From the NCBI RefSeq assembly GCF_003259375.1, contig NZ_QLLN01000001.1, forward strand, positions 28,635 through 92,634: 64,000 nucleotides of DNA. The letters are read 5' to 3'. Below, one piece after another: positions 35,134 to 43,873 of the stretch (position 1 is the first letter of the stretch; the number at the start of each line of letters is the position of its first letter). The notes below the pieces were generated by a model. The model did no database searches and had not been told where the DNA came from. It saw only the letters and a list, made by a program, of their open reading frames with translations. The stretch is from Arenibacter echinorum. GTDB lineage: Bacteria; Bacteroidota; Bacteroidia; Flavobacteriales; Flavobacteriaceae. The translations under genes and the position numbers were made by a program.

Positions 35134-36027
35134 TTAAAGGGTCAATTCGCTAAACAGGCTCTCCAAATTCTTGTTTTTCCTACTTAATTGTAAGGTTTTT
35201 AATTGGTTGTCATGAGCAAAGTCGAACACCACAGGTCGCATATCATTAGAAGTGTTAAAGGTGATCTCATAAACAAACCCACCAATATTTTTAACCAATA
35301 TTACATAGGGCAATTTATTTAAAAATGCTTCTTCCACCCTAAAATCAAATTCGACCACCAAAACTTGATCTTGTCCGTCTCGCAATTCTGAAAGTTTTTT
35401 ATCCGCCACTAGTGTTCCTTTATTTATGATCAATACCCTGTCACACACAGCTTCTACCTCTTTCATGATATGTGTAGATAGTAAAATGGTTTTTTCTTTT
35501 CCAATTTCCCGGATCAATTTTCTAATTTCCAATAATTGATTGGGGTCTAGGCCTGTAGTGGGCTCGTCAAGGATCAAAACCTCTGGATCGTGCAGAAGGG
35601 CCGCGGCCAATCCAACCCTTTGTCTATAGCCTTTGGAAAGTTGCCCTATCTTTTTGTTCGCCTCCGGGCCAAGACCGGTTTGATCTATTACAGTGTTGAT
35701 CCTGTCTTTATTTACTTTGTAGACATCCGCGTTAAATGCCAGATATTCCTTTACGTACATATCCAAGTACAGCGGGTTGTGTTCGGGTAGGTAACCAATG
35801 CTCTTTTGAACATTTTTTTTCTCATCTTGCACATCAAATGAATTTACTTCGGCTTGTCCGTCATCTGCGGTGTAATAAGTGGTCAATATTTTCATCATAG
35901 TGGATTTACCTGCGCCATTTGGGCCTAGAAAGCCTACTATTTCCCCTTTTTCTATGGTGAAGGAAACATTGTTCAATGCTTTTTGTTTCCCAAAAGATTT
36001 GGTAATGTTTTTAGCTATGATGGACAT
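35134..36027 (-). CDS. gldA: Gliding motility ABC transporter ATP-binding protein GldA
   Basis: 297-aa ABC ATPase. Walker A GPNGAGKST, the SIGYLPEHNPLYLDMYVKEYL stretch, signature LSKGYRQRVG and Walker B VLILDEPTTGLDP are present, with a diverged C-terminal region. The YLPEHNPLY wording and length match GldA of the GldAFG transporter, required for gliding in several flavobacteria. GldF and GldG are not adjacent here, so it stands alone on the minus strand; a generic ABC-2 ATPase is the alternative. Confidence 0.85.
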   Translation of the reverse strand: MSIIAKNITKSFGKQKALNNVSFTIEKGEIVGFLGPNGAGKSTMMKILTTYYTADDGQAEVNSFDVQDEKKNVQKSIGYLPEHNPLYLDMYVKEYLAFNADVYKVNKDRINTVIDQTGLGPEANKKIGQLSKGYRQRVGLAAALLHDPEVLILDEPTTGLDPNQLLEIRKLIREIGKEKTILLSTHIMKEVEAVCDRVLIINKGTLVADKKLSELRDGQDQVLVVEFDFRVEEAFLNKLPYVILVKNIGGFVYEITFNTSNDMRPVVFDFAHDNQLKTLQLSRKNKNLESLFSELTL

Positions 36028-36284
36028 GCGTTTACTTTTTTTATCAAAAATAATGCAAATTAGTGAAACCTAGTTTTAATTATCTTCTGGATAGAATGTT
36101 GACCGCGAATGGCGGATTGTTGGTGTCGATAAAATCATTTGTTCTTCGTAATTCGTAAAAATTGACAGTTAAAGGGTTTTAATCGGAATTTTTTTTGCTT
36201 TAAACTGATTTAAATAAAAAAATGTGGGCGTAAATGCTGATATATAAATTTAATTATTAATTTAGCCGGAGTTTTATAAGAAAA
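36028..36284. other. Spacer between gldA and the pheA leader
   Basis: AT-rich divergent spacer, part of the 468-bp gene-free interval before pheA. It should contain the promoter of the leader/pheA operon; the best near-match is TTAATTTAG at about 36258, not a full TAnnTTTG box. No other structure is supported. Confidence 0.4.
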
Positions 36285-36356
36285 ATGACAAAGCAATATT
36301 TCTGGAACGGTTTTAGTTTTTACTTCTTTTTTAAGGGAGGTATGGGACTGTTCTAG
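36285..36356 (+). CDS. Phe-rich leader peptide of the pheA operon
   Basis: 23-codon ORF (ATG 36285, TAG 36354). Seven of 23 residues are Phe, two Tyr and one Trp, with FSFYFFF at codons 10-16. It is followed 25 bp later by an intrinsic terminator and then pheA, the arrangement of a classical ribosome-stalling attenuator. Ribosomes held at the Phe codons for lack of charged tRNA-Phe would favour an antiterminator (see the next entries); ribosomes reaching the stop would favour termination. Too short for normal gene calling. Seen in sequence; mechanism inferred. Confidence 0.8.
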   Translation: MTKQYFWNGFSFYFFFKGGMGLF

Positions 36357-36391
36357 CATATTTTAAAATATATATAGATTAAAGTCCTGTG
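36341..36391 (+). promoter_or_regulatory. Possible antiterminator of the pheA attenuator
   Basis: 36341-36349 (TATGGGACT, within the last leader codons) can pair over nine positions, three of them G-U, with 36383-36391 (AGTCCTGTG). The latter includes most of the terminator's left arm. The two structures exclude one another, and a ribosome at the leader stop would cover the upstream arm. Confidence 0.55.
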
Positions 36392-36411
36392 AAAACCAGG
36401 ACTTTTTTTTT
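36381..36411 (+). terminator. Attenuator terminator upstream of pheA
   Basis: Stem AAAGTCCTG (36381-36389) with CAGGACTTT (36397-36405), 7-nt loop, and a T run of nine from 36403 to 36411. It lies between the leader ORF and pheA, with no other gene to terminate. Confidence 0.88.
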
Positions 36412-36495
36412 GGATATAAGTTTCGAAAAGGAAGTGGAGTTACAAAAGAGTTTAGCGGTAAGTCTTTGACAGGCCGGAAGATAATATAAAAAAGG

Positions 36496-37326
36496 GTGAA
36501 ATTAAAAATTGCAATACAAGGTATTAAGGGTTCTAACCATCATCAAGTGGCAAAGGATTATTTTGGCGATGATGTTACTTTCGTGGAATGTTCATCCTTC
36601 GATATTTTGGTAGACCATTTGCTAAATAAAACAGCGGATAAGGGGGTAATGGCCATAGAGAATTCCATCGCTGGGTCCATTATACCCAACTATGCCCTGG
36701 TCTTTCATAAAAACCTGCATATTATAGGCGAACAGTATTTAAATATACATCATAACCTGATGGCTTTAAAAGGTCAGACCATAGATGATATAAAGGAAGT
36801 CCGCTCCCATCCCATGGCACTGCTGCAGTGTAATGAATTTTTTAAAAATTATAAACACATTAAACTGGTGGAAGATGTGGATACTGCCGAGACAGCAAAA
36901 AGAATTCAGGAAAATCAATTAAAGGGAATAGCGGCTATTGCACCAAAAGTTGCTGCCGAATTGTATGATTTGGAAATTATACACTCGGAAATACAGACCA
37001 TAAAAGACAATTCCACTAGGTTTATAATTGTCAAGACACAAAACAAGGCGCTGCCTCAGAATGAAATAAACAAAGCCTCTGTACGTTTTATAACGGACCA
37101 TAAACGGGGAAGTCTCGCTGCTATATTGAATGTGATGAGCGATTGTAACTTGAACCTTACCAAGATTCAGTCTTTACCGGTAATAGAGATGCCTTGGAAA
37201 TATTCATTTTTTGTGGATGTAACTTTTGAAAAGTACAAACATTTTGAAAAGGCAAAGGCTTTATTGGAAATTATGGCCGAAGAATTTAAAGTTTTGGGAG
37301 AATATAAAAATGCCAGAATAGTATGA
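36496..37326 (+). CDS. pheA: Prephenate dehydratase
   Basis: 276-aa monofunctional dehydratase making phenylpyruvate from prephenate. The catalytic domain starts KIAIQGIKGSNHHQVAKDYF, includes the VMAIENSIAGSIIPNY block, SHPMALLQC and the DNSTRFIIV motif with the essential Thr-Arg-Phe. A C-terminal ACT domain (GSLAAILNVMSDCNLNLTKIQSLPV) should bind Phe for feedback control. The start is GTG at 36496. It is the first structural gene behind the Phe leader and overlaps the aminotransferase by 4 bp. Confidence 0.95.
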   Translation: MKLKIAIQGIKGSNHHQVAKDYFGDDVTFVECSSFDILVDHLLNKTADKGVMAIENSIAGSIIPNYALVFHKNLHIIGEQYLNIHHNLMALKGQTIDDIKEVRSHPMALLQCNEFFKNYKHIKLVEDVDTAETAKRIQENQLKGIAAIAPKVAAELYDLEIIHSEIQTIKDNSTRFIIVKTQNKALPQNEINKASVRFITDHKRGSLAAILNVMSDCNLNLTKIQSLPVIEMPWKYSFFVDVTFEKYKHFEKAKALLEIMAEEFKVLGEYKNARIV

Positions 37327-38465
37327 TTGCTGCAAATAGATTAAATACAGTTGAAGAATACTACTTCTCTAAAAAGCTTAGGGAAGTTAGGGGTTTAATG
37401 GCAGAAGGAAGGCCTATTATAAATATGGGTATCGGAAGTCCTGATTTGGAGCCGTCCATTGGGGTACAAGACGCTATTAAAGATGCGCTGAGCCATGATG
37501 GGGCGCATCAATATCAGAGTTATCAGGGCTTGCCCGAGCTAAGGCAGGCATTTGCATCATTTTATAAAAATAAATTTGGTGTAACTGTGGACCCCCAAAC
37601 AGAAGTACTACCATTAATGGGGTCTAAAGAGGGGATTATGCATATTAGTCTGGCTTTTTTAAATCCCGGAGATGAGGTGTTGATTCCAAACCCTGGGTAC
37701 CCTACATATACCTCGGTAACCAATTTGGTCGGGGCAGTGCCACGGTATTATGATTTGACCGGAAAAAATGGTTGGTTTCCAGATTTGGAAGAACTTAGTA
37801 AGCAAGACCTTGCAAAAGTGAAGTTGATGTGGACCAGTTATCCACATATGCCAACCGGTGCTACGGCGAATAGAGAGCAGTTAAAAAAGCTGGTTGCTTT
37901 TGCAAGGGAACATGATATTTTATTGGTAAACGATAATCCATATAGCTTTGTTCTAAATCAAGATCCAATAAGTATTTTGGAGATGGAGGGAGCCATGAAT
38001 GTGGCCTTGGAATTAAATTCGTTGAGCAAGACCTTTAATATGGCAGGTTGGCGAGTTGGGATGGTTTTGGGAAACAGCGAACATATCAACGCCGTTTTAA
38101 AGGTAAAGAGCAATATGGATTCGGGTATGTTTTATGGCATACAAAAGGGAGCCATCGCTGCTTTAAATAGTAGCGAATCATGGTTTAGTGAATTAAATAA
38201 GGTGTATCATGAGCGTCGGGAGTTAATGTTTGTGCTGGCAGATAAGCTAAAATGTTCCTATGATAAAAATTCTGTAGGAATGTTCGTTTGGGCGAAATTG
38301 CCTGCTGGGGTTTCGTCCTCTGAAAAGTTTATTGATGAGGTGCTCTATGAGAAGAATATTTTTATTACTCCCGGAACTATTTTTGGTTCAAACGGAGAGG
38401 GGTATATTCGTTTTTCCTTGTGTGTTACGGCAGATAAGATAAAAGAAGCGATCAATAGGTTTTGA
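37323..38465 (+). CDS. Class I/II aminotransferase (aromatic)
   Basis: 380-aa PLP-dependent fold-type I aminotransferase. Motifs: NMGIGSPDLEPS, HQYQSYQGLPELRQAF, NPGYPTYTS, LVNDNPYSF and the PLP-Lys block SLSKTFNMAGWRVG. Its place between pheA and tyrA implies the last step to Phe/Tyr, amination of phenylpyruvate and hydroxyphenylpyruvate. The family also includes LL-diaminopimelate and Asp aminotransferases, so specificity rests on context. It overlaps pheA (ATGA). Confidence 0.9.
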   Translation: MIAANRLNTVEEYYFSKKLREVRGLMAEGRPIINMGIGSPDLEPSIGVQDAIKDALSHDGAHQYQSYQGLPELRQAFASFYKNKFGVTVDPQTEVLPLMGSKEGIMHISLAFLNPGDEVLIPNPGYPTYTSVTNLVGAVPRYYDLTGKNGWFPDLEELSKQDLAKVKLMWTSYPHMPTGATANREQLKKLVAFAREHDILLVNDNPYSFVLNQDPISILEMEGAMNVALELNSLSKTFNMAGWRVGMVLGNSEHINAVLKVKSNMDSGMFYGIQKGAIAALNSSESWFSELNKVYHERRELMFVLADKLKCSYDKNSVGMFVWAKLPAGVSSSEKFIDEVLYEKNIFITPGTIFGSNGEGYIRFSLCVTADKIKEAINRF

Positions 38466-38614
38466 AAAATAATGTAAATGAAGATCAAGTTGTGTCCTAC
38501 ATATTGGTTAGGGGACGAGGTCTTTTTAAAGTTAATCGATAATAATTGAAATTACCAATTTTTAGTTGGATTATTGTAGGTGTTCCCGCATTTTGGAACT
38601 AATGTTAAGATAGT

Positions 38615-39475
38615 ATGAATGTATTTGTAATCGGTATTGGATTAATCGGAGGGTCTCTGGCCAAGGATATTAAACGCAATAGGCCAGATTCCAAAATTTA
38701 TGGTATAGATGTCAATGAGGGACATCTGGATGAGGCTTTGTCATTATCTTTGATCGATGAAAAGGCGGATTATAGTCAATTGCACCAGGCCGACTTCGTA
38801 ATAGTTGGGATTCCAGTGGATGTTATGGTGCAGGAACTGCCAAAAATATTGGATGCCATTGATGACGATGCCGTAGTTATTGACGCGGGATCTACAAAGT
38901 CCCTCATCTGCAAGGTTGTGGAAAATCATCCCAAGAGAAGAAATTTCCTGGCTTGCCACCCTATTGCGGGAACAGAGTTTTCAGGTCCCTCTGCGGCTAT
39001 AGAAGGTTTGTTTATGGGAAAGACCAATATCATTTGTGAAATAGAAAAAACCGCCTTTAAATTGCAGGAAAAAGCTTTGGAACTTTTTCAGCAATTGGGG
39101 ATGCGTATACGCTATATGAATCCAGAGGCACATGATAAGCATATTGCCTACGTTTCACATTTGTCACATATAAGTTCCTTTATGCTGGGAAAGACTGTAA
39201 TAGAGAAAGAAAGGAATGAACGTGATATTTTTGATATGGCGGGCAGTGGTTTCGAAAGCACTGTGCGATTGGCAAAGAGTTCGCCGGCCATGTGGACCCC
39301 AATTTTTAGGCAAAACAAGGAAAATGTAGTTGAAACCTTGGGAGAATATATACAAAATTTGAAAGAGTTTAAAGCAATGTTGATAGCCGATGATTATGAA
39401 GGCATCTATAATGAAATGAATAGTACAAATAAAATAAAGGAAATATTAAACGGAATACCACTTAACAAAAAATAG
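38615..39475 (+). CDS. tyrA: Prephenate dehydrogenase
   Basis: 286-aa NAD(P)-dependent dehydrogenase giving 4-hydroxyphenylpyruvate for tyrosine. N-terminal Rossmann motif GIGLIGGSLAKD, the DAGSTKS block, HPIAGTEFSGP and the helical C-terminal domain (HDKHIAYVSHLSHISSFML) match TyrA. No ACT domain, so feedback must be exerted elsewhere. It is separated from the aminotransferase by 150 bp, longer than other gaps in the operon, and is followed 9 bp later by DAHP synthase. Confidence 0.95.
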   Translation: MNVFVIGIGLIGGSLAKDIKRNRPDSKIYGIDVNEGHLDEALSLSLIDEKADYSQLHQADFVIVGIPVDVMVQELPKILDAIDDDAVVIDAGSTKSLICKVVENHPKRRNFLACHPIAGTEFSGPSAAIEGLFMGKTNIICEIEKTAFKLQEKALELFQQLGMRIRYMNPEAHDKHIAYVSHLSHISSFMLGKTVIEKERNERDIFDMAGSGFESTVRLAKSSPAMWTPIFRQNKENVVETLGEYIQNLKEFKAMLIADDYEGIYNEMNSTNKIKEILNGIPLNKK

Positions 39476-39484
39476 AGTATAGAA

Positions 39485-40567
39485 ATGGAAAATTTAAAAG
39501 AAATGAGATCATGGTTGGACGATATGAAATTGGACCATCCGTTAGTAATTGCCGGGCCTTGTAGTGCGGAAACAGAGGAGCAAGTGCTTCGAATAGCCAA
39601 TGAGTTAAAAGATACCGATGTAAATTACTTTCGTGCTGGTATCTGGAAACCAAGAACACGTCCTGGAATGTTTGAAGGGGTAGGAGCTTTAGGTTTAAAG
39701 TGGTTGCAAAAAGTTAAGGCTGAAACCGGAATGAAAACTTGTACAGAGGTAGCCAATGCTGCCCATGTGAAGTTGGCATTGGAGCATGACGTTGATTTAT
39801 TGTGGATTGGTGCAAGATCAACCGTTAGTCCATTTATTATGCAAGAAATAGCGGATGCTCTTGAGGGAACAGATAAAATTGTTTTGGTGAAGAACCCCGT
39901 AAATCCTGATTTGGCTTTATGGCTTGGTGGAATTGAAAGATTATATACGGCCGGTGTTAAAAATTTAGGTGCTATACATAGAGGTTTCTCTACTTATGAA
40001 AAAACAAAATATAGAAATATCCCAGAATGGCAATTAGCTATTGAGTTTCAAAATAAATTTCCTGATTTGCCATTAATCAATGATCCTTCGCACATCACAG
40101 GAAACAGGGAAATGATTTTTGATGTTTCGCAGACTGCCTTGGATCTTAATTTTGATGGTCTTATGATTGAGACACATTACGATCCGGATAACGCATGGAG
40201 TGATGCCGCACAACAGGTAACTCCTGCCAAATTGATTCAGATTATGAGAGATTTGAAAATTAGAAAAGAGTCCGATTCGGAAGCGGAGTACACCAGTCAA
40301 CTTAGTAATCTAAGAGCTCAAATAGATGTTCTTGATAGCCAGTTGATAGAAATGCTTGGTAAAAGAATGAAGATCTCTGATGGGATAGGGTCATTAAAGA
40401 AACAAAAAAATGTTGCTGTTTTGCAATCCAATAGATGGAATCAGATTTTAGGTGCCATGATTCTGGAAGGGGAAGCAAAGGGATTAAGTGAGGAATTTGT
40501 TTTAAAGATGTTTAAGGCAATTCACCAAGAATCCATAAATCACCAAGAGAAGATAATCAACTCATAA
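39485..40567 (+). CDS. aroG: DAHP synthase / chorismate mutase fusion
   Basis: 360-aa bifunctional enzyme. Residues 1-265 are a 3-deoxy-7-phosphoheptulonate synthase of the KDO8P-synthase-like type (IAGPCSAETEEQ, FRAGIWKPRTRPGMFEG, LINDPSHITGNRE). Residues 270-360 are an AroQ chorismate mutase (LRAQIDVLDSQLIEMLGKRMKI). It opens and then re-enters the aromatic pathway, feeding prephenate to pheA and tyrA in the same operon. This fusion order is the usual one in Bacteroidota. A strong terminator follows. Confidence 0.95.
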   Translation: MENLKEMRSWLDDMKLDHPLVIAGPCSAETEEQVLRIANELKDTDVNYFRAGIWKPRTRPGMFEGVGALGLKWLQKVKAETGMKTCTEVANAAHVKLALEHDVDLLWIGARSTVSPFIMQEIADALEGTDKIVLVKNPVNPDLALWLGGIERLYTAGVKNLGAIHRGFSTYEKTKYRNIPEWQLAIEFQNKFPDLPLINDPSHITGNREMIFDVSQTALDLNFDGLMIETHYDPDNAWSDAAQQVTPAKLIQIMRDLKIRKESDSEAEYTSQLSNLRAQIDVLDSQLIEMLGKRMKISDGIGSLKKQKNVAVLQSNRWNQILGAMILEGEAKGLSEEFVLKMFKAIHQESINHQEKIINS

Positions 40568-40590
40568 ACTATTTTATTGGTATACCGTTA

Positions 40591-40619
40591 AAACCACGCC
40601 ATTAGGCGTGGTTTTTTTT
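40591..40619 (+). terminator. Terminator of the pheA operon
   Basis: Perfect 10-bp stem AAACCACGCC (40591-40600) with GGCGTGGTTT (40605-40614), ATTA loop and a run of nine T. Closes the aromatic amino acid operon. Confidence 0.92.
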
Positions 40620-40728
40620 ATGTTCAATGTTTCCTGTTCGCTAATGGGAATTATTTGTTGTGCCTCTTATTTGAAATAAGTGTGGATAAAGTTATAATGT
40701 TATCACGAATATTTGATAACGTTAATTG

Positions 40729-40761
40729 TTTGTATAATTTAGTGTAACAAATCTACTTTTG
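40729..40761 (+). promoter_or_regulatory. Promoter of the head-GIN gene
   Basis: TTTG at 40729-40732 and TACTTTTG at 40754-40761 are separated by 21 nt, a full match to the Bacteroidota consensus TTG-N17..23-TAnnTTTG. It lies about 80 bp before the chosen start. Confidence 0.75.
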
Positions 40762-40840
40762 TACCATCTTTACCAAGTGAATGGAACTAATCGTTCAAAG
40801 TTTCCCCAAATGTTTAAATAAAAGTTTAATAAAAATATTC

Positions 40841-41521
40841 ATGATAATGAAAAATGTTTTGGTAATTGGTTTTCTATGTCTATCGTTCATAGGGTTCTCC
40901 CAACGAATAGTTGATAAAGCCGTCGGTGATTTTAAAGAGGTAAAGGTTTATGATTTAATAGAGGTGAATCTTATTAAATCTAACGAGAATAAGGTTTTGG
41001 TAAAAGGTGATAATGTGGATGATATCCAGATTGTAAATAAAAATGGAGTCCTTAAAATAAAAATGGAACTGGATAAAAAGTTTCACGGGGAAAACACCTT
41101 TGTGGAGGTGTATTTTAAAAATATAGACCTAATTGACGGTAATGAAGGCGCAAGAATTACGGTCAACGAGACCTTAAGCCAAGAAAAGATAGAACTGAAG
41201 ACTCAGGAAGGGGCTAAAATAAAAGTCGGACTGGATGTGCACCAATTGATCGTGCGATGCGTTACTGGTGGTACTGTTGAGGCTTCTGGAAAAACTATAA
41301 ATCAAGAGGTTGTTTTAAATACGGGGGGAGTTTTTGAAGGAAAACCGCTTCTTAGTGAGAAAGCCAGTGTTAAGATAACGGCTGCCGGAGAGGCGGCAAT
41401 GTTTGCTTCTGAGGAGATAGATATCAATATCAAAGCTGGTGGGGATGTGTACGTTTATGGAAACCCTAAAATGGTAAATAAGAATACATTTGCAGGTGGA
41501 AGGGTAAAAATTATGGATTAG
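40841..41521 (+). CDS. Secreted head-GIN-domain protein (DUF2807)
   Basis: 226 aa from ATG 40841 (or 40847), with signal peptide IMKNVLVIGFLCLSFIGFS-Q. The frame runs back to ATG 40781, but the signal peptide and promoter spacing favour the later start. The mature part is a right-handed parallel beta-helix-like DUF2807 domain: FKEVKVYDLIEVNLIK, LIDGNEGARITVNETL and the ...IKAGGDVYVYGNP end. Exported, function unknown. It follows the pheA operon but has its own promoter. Confidence 0.87.
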   Translation: MIMKNVLVIGFLCLSFIGFSQRIVDKAVGDFKEVKVYDLIEVNLIKSNENKVLVKGDNVDDIQIVNKNGVLKIKMELDKKFHGENTFVEVYFKNIDLIDGNEGARITVNETLSQEKIELKTQEGAKIKVGLDVHQLIVRCVTGGTVEASGKTINQEVVLNTGGVFEGKPLLSEKASVKITAAGEAAMFASEEIDINIKAGGDVYVYGNPKMVNKNTFAGGRVKIMD

Positions 41522-41546
41522 TAAAGCATCTCCTTAAAATGGGTCT

Positions 41547-41584
41547 ACAAAAAAACCCGGTCCAATAGGCCGGGTTCTTTTTTT
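41547..41584. terminator. Bidirectional terminator between convergent genes
   Basis: AACCCGG (41554-41560) pairs with CCGGGTT (41570-41576) around a 9-nt loop. It is flanked by an A run on the left and T run on the right, serving both the head-GIN gene and the minus-strand gene ending at 41596. Confidence 0.85.
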
Positions 41585-41595
41585 TACTTTTAAGA

Positions 41596-42036
41596 TTACT
41601 TCTTAAATATGTATCGGGTAATAAAAATACCCTGTCCATCGTCTTTACCACTATCACTTTCTACGGCGCTGGTAACAAAGGCCAATTCCCATCCTTCGGC
41701 CACCATGGCATTTATTTTAGATGATATCAAAGCGTCATTGGCAGCGATGTTCTGGAATCTAATTCCTCCAATATTGTAAAAATTTAGAAGTTTGGTTTCT
41801 TCAAAATTTTTAACCCTTATGTCCCCTCGGTCCGATTTATTTCTTGTATTGTCTTCCTCGGTTTGTTCACTAGTGAATTCTTTGTAATCCCTGTCTTCTG
41901 TAGCGCTAATGATGCGGGATCTTCCAATACCGCTGGGAACTATGGATTCGACACTGGTGATTACCTTAAATTGTTGTGCATTTACGTCCATAACGGCCGT
42001 AATTACTAAACAGGCAATGAGCATAAATTTTTTCAT
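41596..42036 (-). CDS. Secreted hypothetical protein
   Basis: 146 aa with a clear signal peptide (MKKFMLIACLVITAVMDVNA-QQ). The central part is charged and disordered-looking (about 45-75, Glu/Asp/Arg/Thr-rich); the C-terminal third (SSKINAMVAEGWELAFVTSA ... GIFITRYIFKK) resembles the DUF4177-like 'LNxxGxxGWELV' fold. No enzymatic motif. Likely periplasmic; function unknown. Confidence 0.75.
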   Translation of the reverse strand: MKKFMLIACLVITAVMDVNAQQFKVITSVESIVPSGIGRSRIISATEDRDYKEFTSEQTEEDNTRNKSDRGDIRVKNFEETKLLNFYNIGGIRFQNIAANDALISSKINAMVAEGWELAFVTSAVESDSGKDDGQGIFITRYIFKK

Positions 42037-42141
42037 TTTTCGTGTTTTTTATGATTTATGATGGTTTAACAACGATGAATTTTAAAAGCTAGTATAAAAC
42101 TAAAGTTGTTTCTTTGTAAACAAATATGTCAGAACTCTTTA

Positions 42142-43092
42142 ATGGAAGGAACCGTATATAAATCTACTGGAAGTTGGTACACTGTAAGAACTGGGGAAGG
42201 TGCTTTCTACGAATGCCGTATCAAAGGGAAGTTTCGGCTCAAGGGAATAAAAAGCACCAATCCCGTCTCTGTAGGGGATGTGGTGGTATTTGAGGTGGAT
42301 GGGCCTATAGAAAATGCCCAGGGTATCATCAATGAAATTAAGGACAGGAAGAATTATATTATTAGAAAGTCGGTAAACCTATCCAAACAAACCCATATTA
42401 TTGCTGCTAATTTGGATCAGGTTTTCCTGATAGTTACCCTAAATAACCCACCCACTTTTACAAACTTTATAGATCGGTTTTTGGTGACCTCTGAGGCATA
42501 CCACATTCCGGCTATTTTACTTTTTAATAAGATAGATACCTATAATGAAGAGGAACTTGATGAGATAAAGTATCTAGCAAACCTTTACAGGGAAATCGGA
42601 TATACCTGTATCGGGATTTCTGCCAAAACTGGTAAAAATGTTGAGAAGGTAAAGGAATTGATGATTGGAAAGACAAGTATGTTTTCCGGACATTCCGGTG
42701 TAGGTAAATCAACCTTGGTAAATGCTATTGAGCCTCAATTGGACTTGAAGACCAAAAAAATATCTTCCCAGCATATGCAGGGGCAGCACACTACCACTTT
42801 CGCGGAAATGTTCGATTTGGAATGTGGGGCCAAGATTATCGACACCCCGGGAATAAAAGGATTTGGGATAGTAGATATGGCAAGGGAGGAAATAGGGGAT
42901 TATTTTCCTGAATTTTTTAAATTGAAAGGCGAGTGCAAGTTTAATAATTGTCTGCATTTGGATGAACCCCATTGTGCAGTAAAGAAGGCGTTGGACAATA
43001 ACGAAGTGGCTTGGAGCAGGTATAAAAGTTATGTGCAAATGTTGAGCGGGGAACAAGAGAATTATAGAATGGATATTTACGGGGAAAAGTAA
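42142..43092 (+). CDS. rsgA: Ribosome small-subunit-dependent GTPase A
   Basis: 316 aa from ATG 42142 (MEGTVYKSTGSWY; the frame runs 12 codons further upstream without support). Circularly permuted GTPase that helps mature the 30S subunit: OB-fold N-terminus, then G4 LLFNKID, G1 GHSGVGKSTL, G3 DTPGIKGFG, and the C-terminal zinc site CKFNNCLHLDEPHC. Overlaps dtd by one base (TAATG), giving rsgA-dtd-mazG as a tight unit. Confidence 0.95.
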   Translation: MEGTVYKSTGSWYTVRTGEGAFYECRIKGKFRLKGIKSTNPVSVGDVVVFEVDGPIENAQGIINEIKDRKNYIIRKSVNLSKQTHIIAANLDQVFLIVTLNNPPTFTNFIDRFLVTSEAYHIPAILLFNKIDTYNEEELDEIKYLANLYREIGYTCIGISAKTGKNVEKVKELMIGKTSMFSGHSGVGKSTLVNAIEPQLDLKTKKISSQHMQGQHTTTFAEMFDLECGAKIIDTPGIKGFGIVDMAREEIGDYFPEFFKLKGECKFNNCLHLDEPHCAVKKALDNNEVAWSRYKSYVQMLSGEQENYRMDIYGEK

Positions 43093-43544
43093 TGCGTGCA
43101 ACAATACAAAGGGTAACCATTGCCAGTGTAACGGTGGATGAAGAATTAATTTCAAAAATTTCGAAAGGACTACTTATATTCTTGGGAATAGAGGATGCGG
43201 ATACGCTGGAGGATATTAAGTGGCTTTCCAATAAAATTACAAACCTCAGGATTTTTAATGATGGGGATGGGGTCATGAATTTGTCCCTGCTTCAGGAGGA
43301 AGGAGAGGCCATGGTAATTAGTCAATTTACCTTACATGCATCCACAAAAAAAGGAAATAGGCCGAGTTATATAAAAGCCGCAAAGCCGGAGATTGCTATT
43401 CCCTTGTATGAAAGTTTTGTGGTCCAATTGGAAAAAGATCTTGGAAAAAAGGTTGCTACTGGAATTTTTGGAGCAGACATGAAAGTGGCGCTACTTAATG
43501 ATGGACCGGTAACGATACAAATAGATACAAAAAATAAAGAATAA
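43092..43544 (+). CDS. dtd: D-aminoacyl-tRNA deacylase
   Basis: 150-aa DTD that removes D-amino acids mischarged on tRNA. The start MRATIQRV, SQFTLHAST and the C-terminal LNDGPVTIQIDTK (NxGPxT motif) are the two DTD signature regions. Start overlaps the rsgA stop, and its stop overlaps the mazG start. Normal length. Confidence 0.95.
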   Translation: MRATIQRVTIASVTVDEELISKISKGLLIFLGIEDADTLEDIKWLSNKITNLRIFNDGDGVMNLSLLQEEGEAMVISQFTLHASTKKGNRPSYIKAAKPEIAIPLYESFVVQLEKDLGKKVATGIFGADMKVALLNDGPVTIQIDTKNKE

Positions 43545-43870
43545 TGAACATAGAAAACGCACAGGAAGCCGTAGACGAATGGATAAAGACCCATGGGGTT
43601 CGCTATTTCAACGAACTTACCAATATGGCCCAACTTACAGAGGAAGTAGGGGAGGTAGCTAGAATTATTGCCAGGCGTTATGGGGAGCAAAGCGAAAAGG
43701 AGTCGGACAAGGATAAGGATCTAGGGGAAGAATTGGCAGATGTTCTTTTTGTAGTGCTGTGTCTGGCCAATCAGACGGGAATAAATTTACAGGAGTCTTT
43801 TGATAAAAAATTGAACCTGAAGGCCAAACGTGATCATAATCGCCACCACAATAATAAAAAGCTGAAATAG
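43544..43870 (+). CDS. MazG-like nucleotide pyrophosphohydrolase
   Basis: 108-aa single-domain MazG-type NTP pyrophosphatase. The metal-binding pattern ExxE...ExxD is visible: EEVGEVARIIARRYGE, then ...LGEELADVLFVVLCLAN. Half the length of two-domain MazG, as in house-cleaning dCTPase/iMazG types. Last gene of the rsgA-dtd-mazG unit. Confidence 0.9.
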   Translation: MNIENAQEAVDEWIKTHGVRYFNELTNMAQLTEEVGEVARIIARRYGEQSEKESDKDKDLGEELADVLFVVLCLANQTGINLQESFDKKLNLKAKRDHNRHHNNKKLK

Positions 43871-43873
43871 TGC

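Noticed and set aside
38478-38549. A 23-codon ORF before tyrA with one each of Tyr, Trp and Phe, considered as a second leader peptide.
   Set aside because: No run of regulatory codons, no terminator after it and no competing stems.
42709-43276. Antisense frames of 148 and 111 codons under rsgA/dtd.
   Set aside because: Shadows of recognised genes without motifs or start signals.
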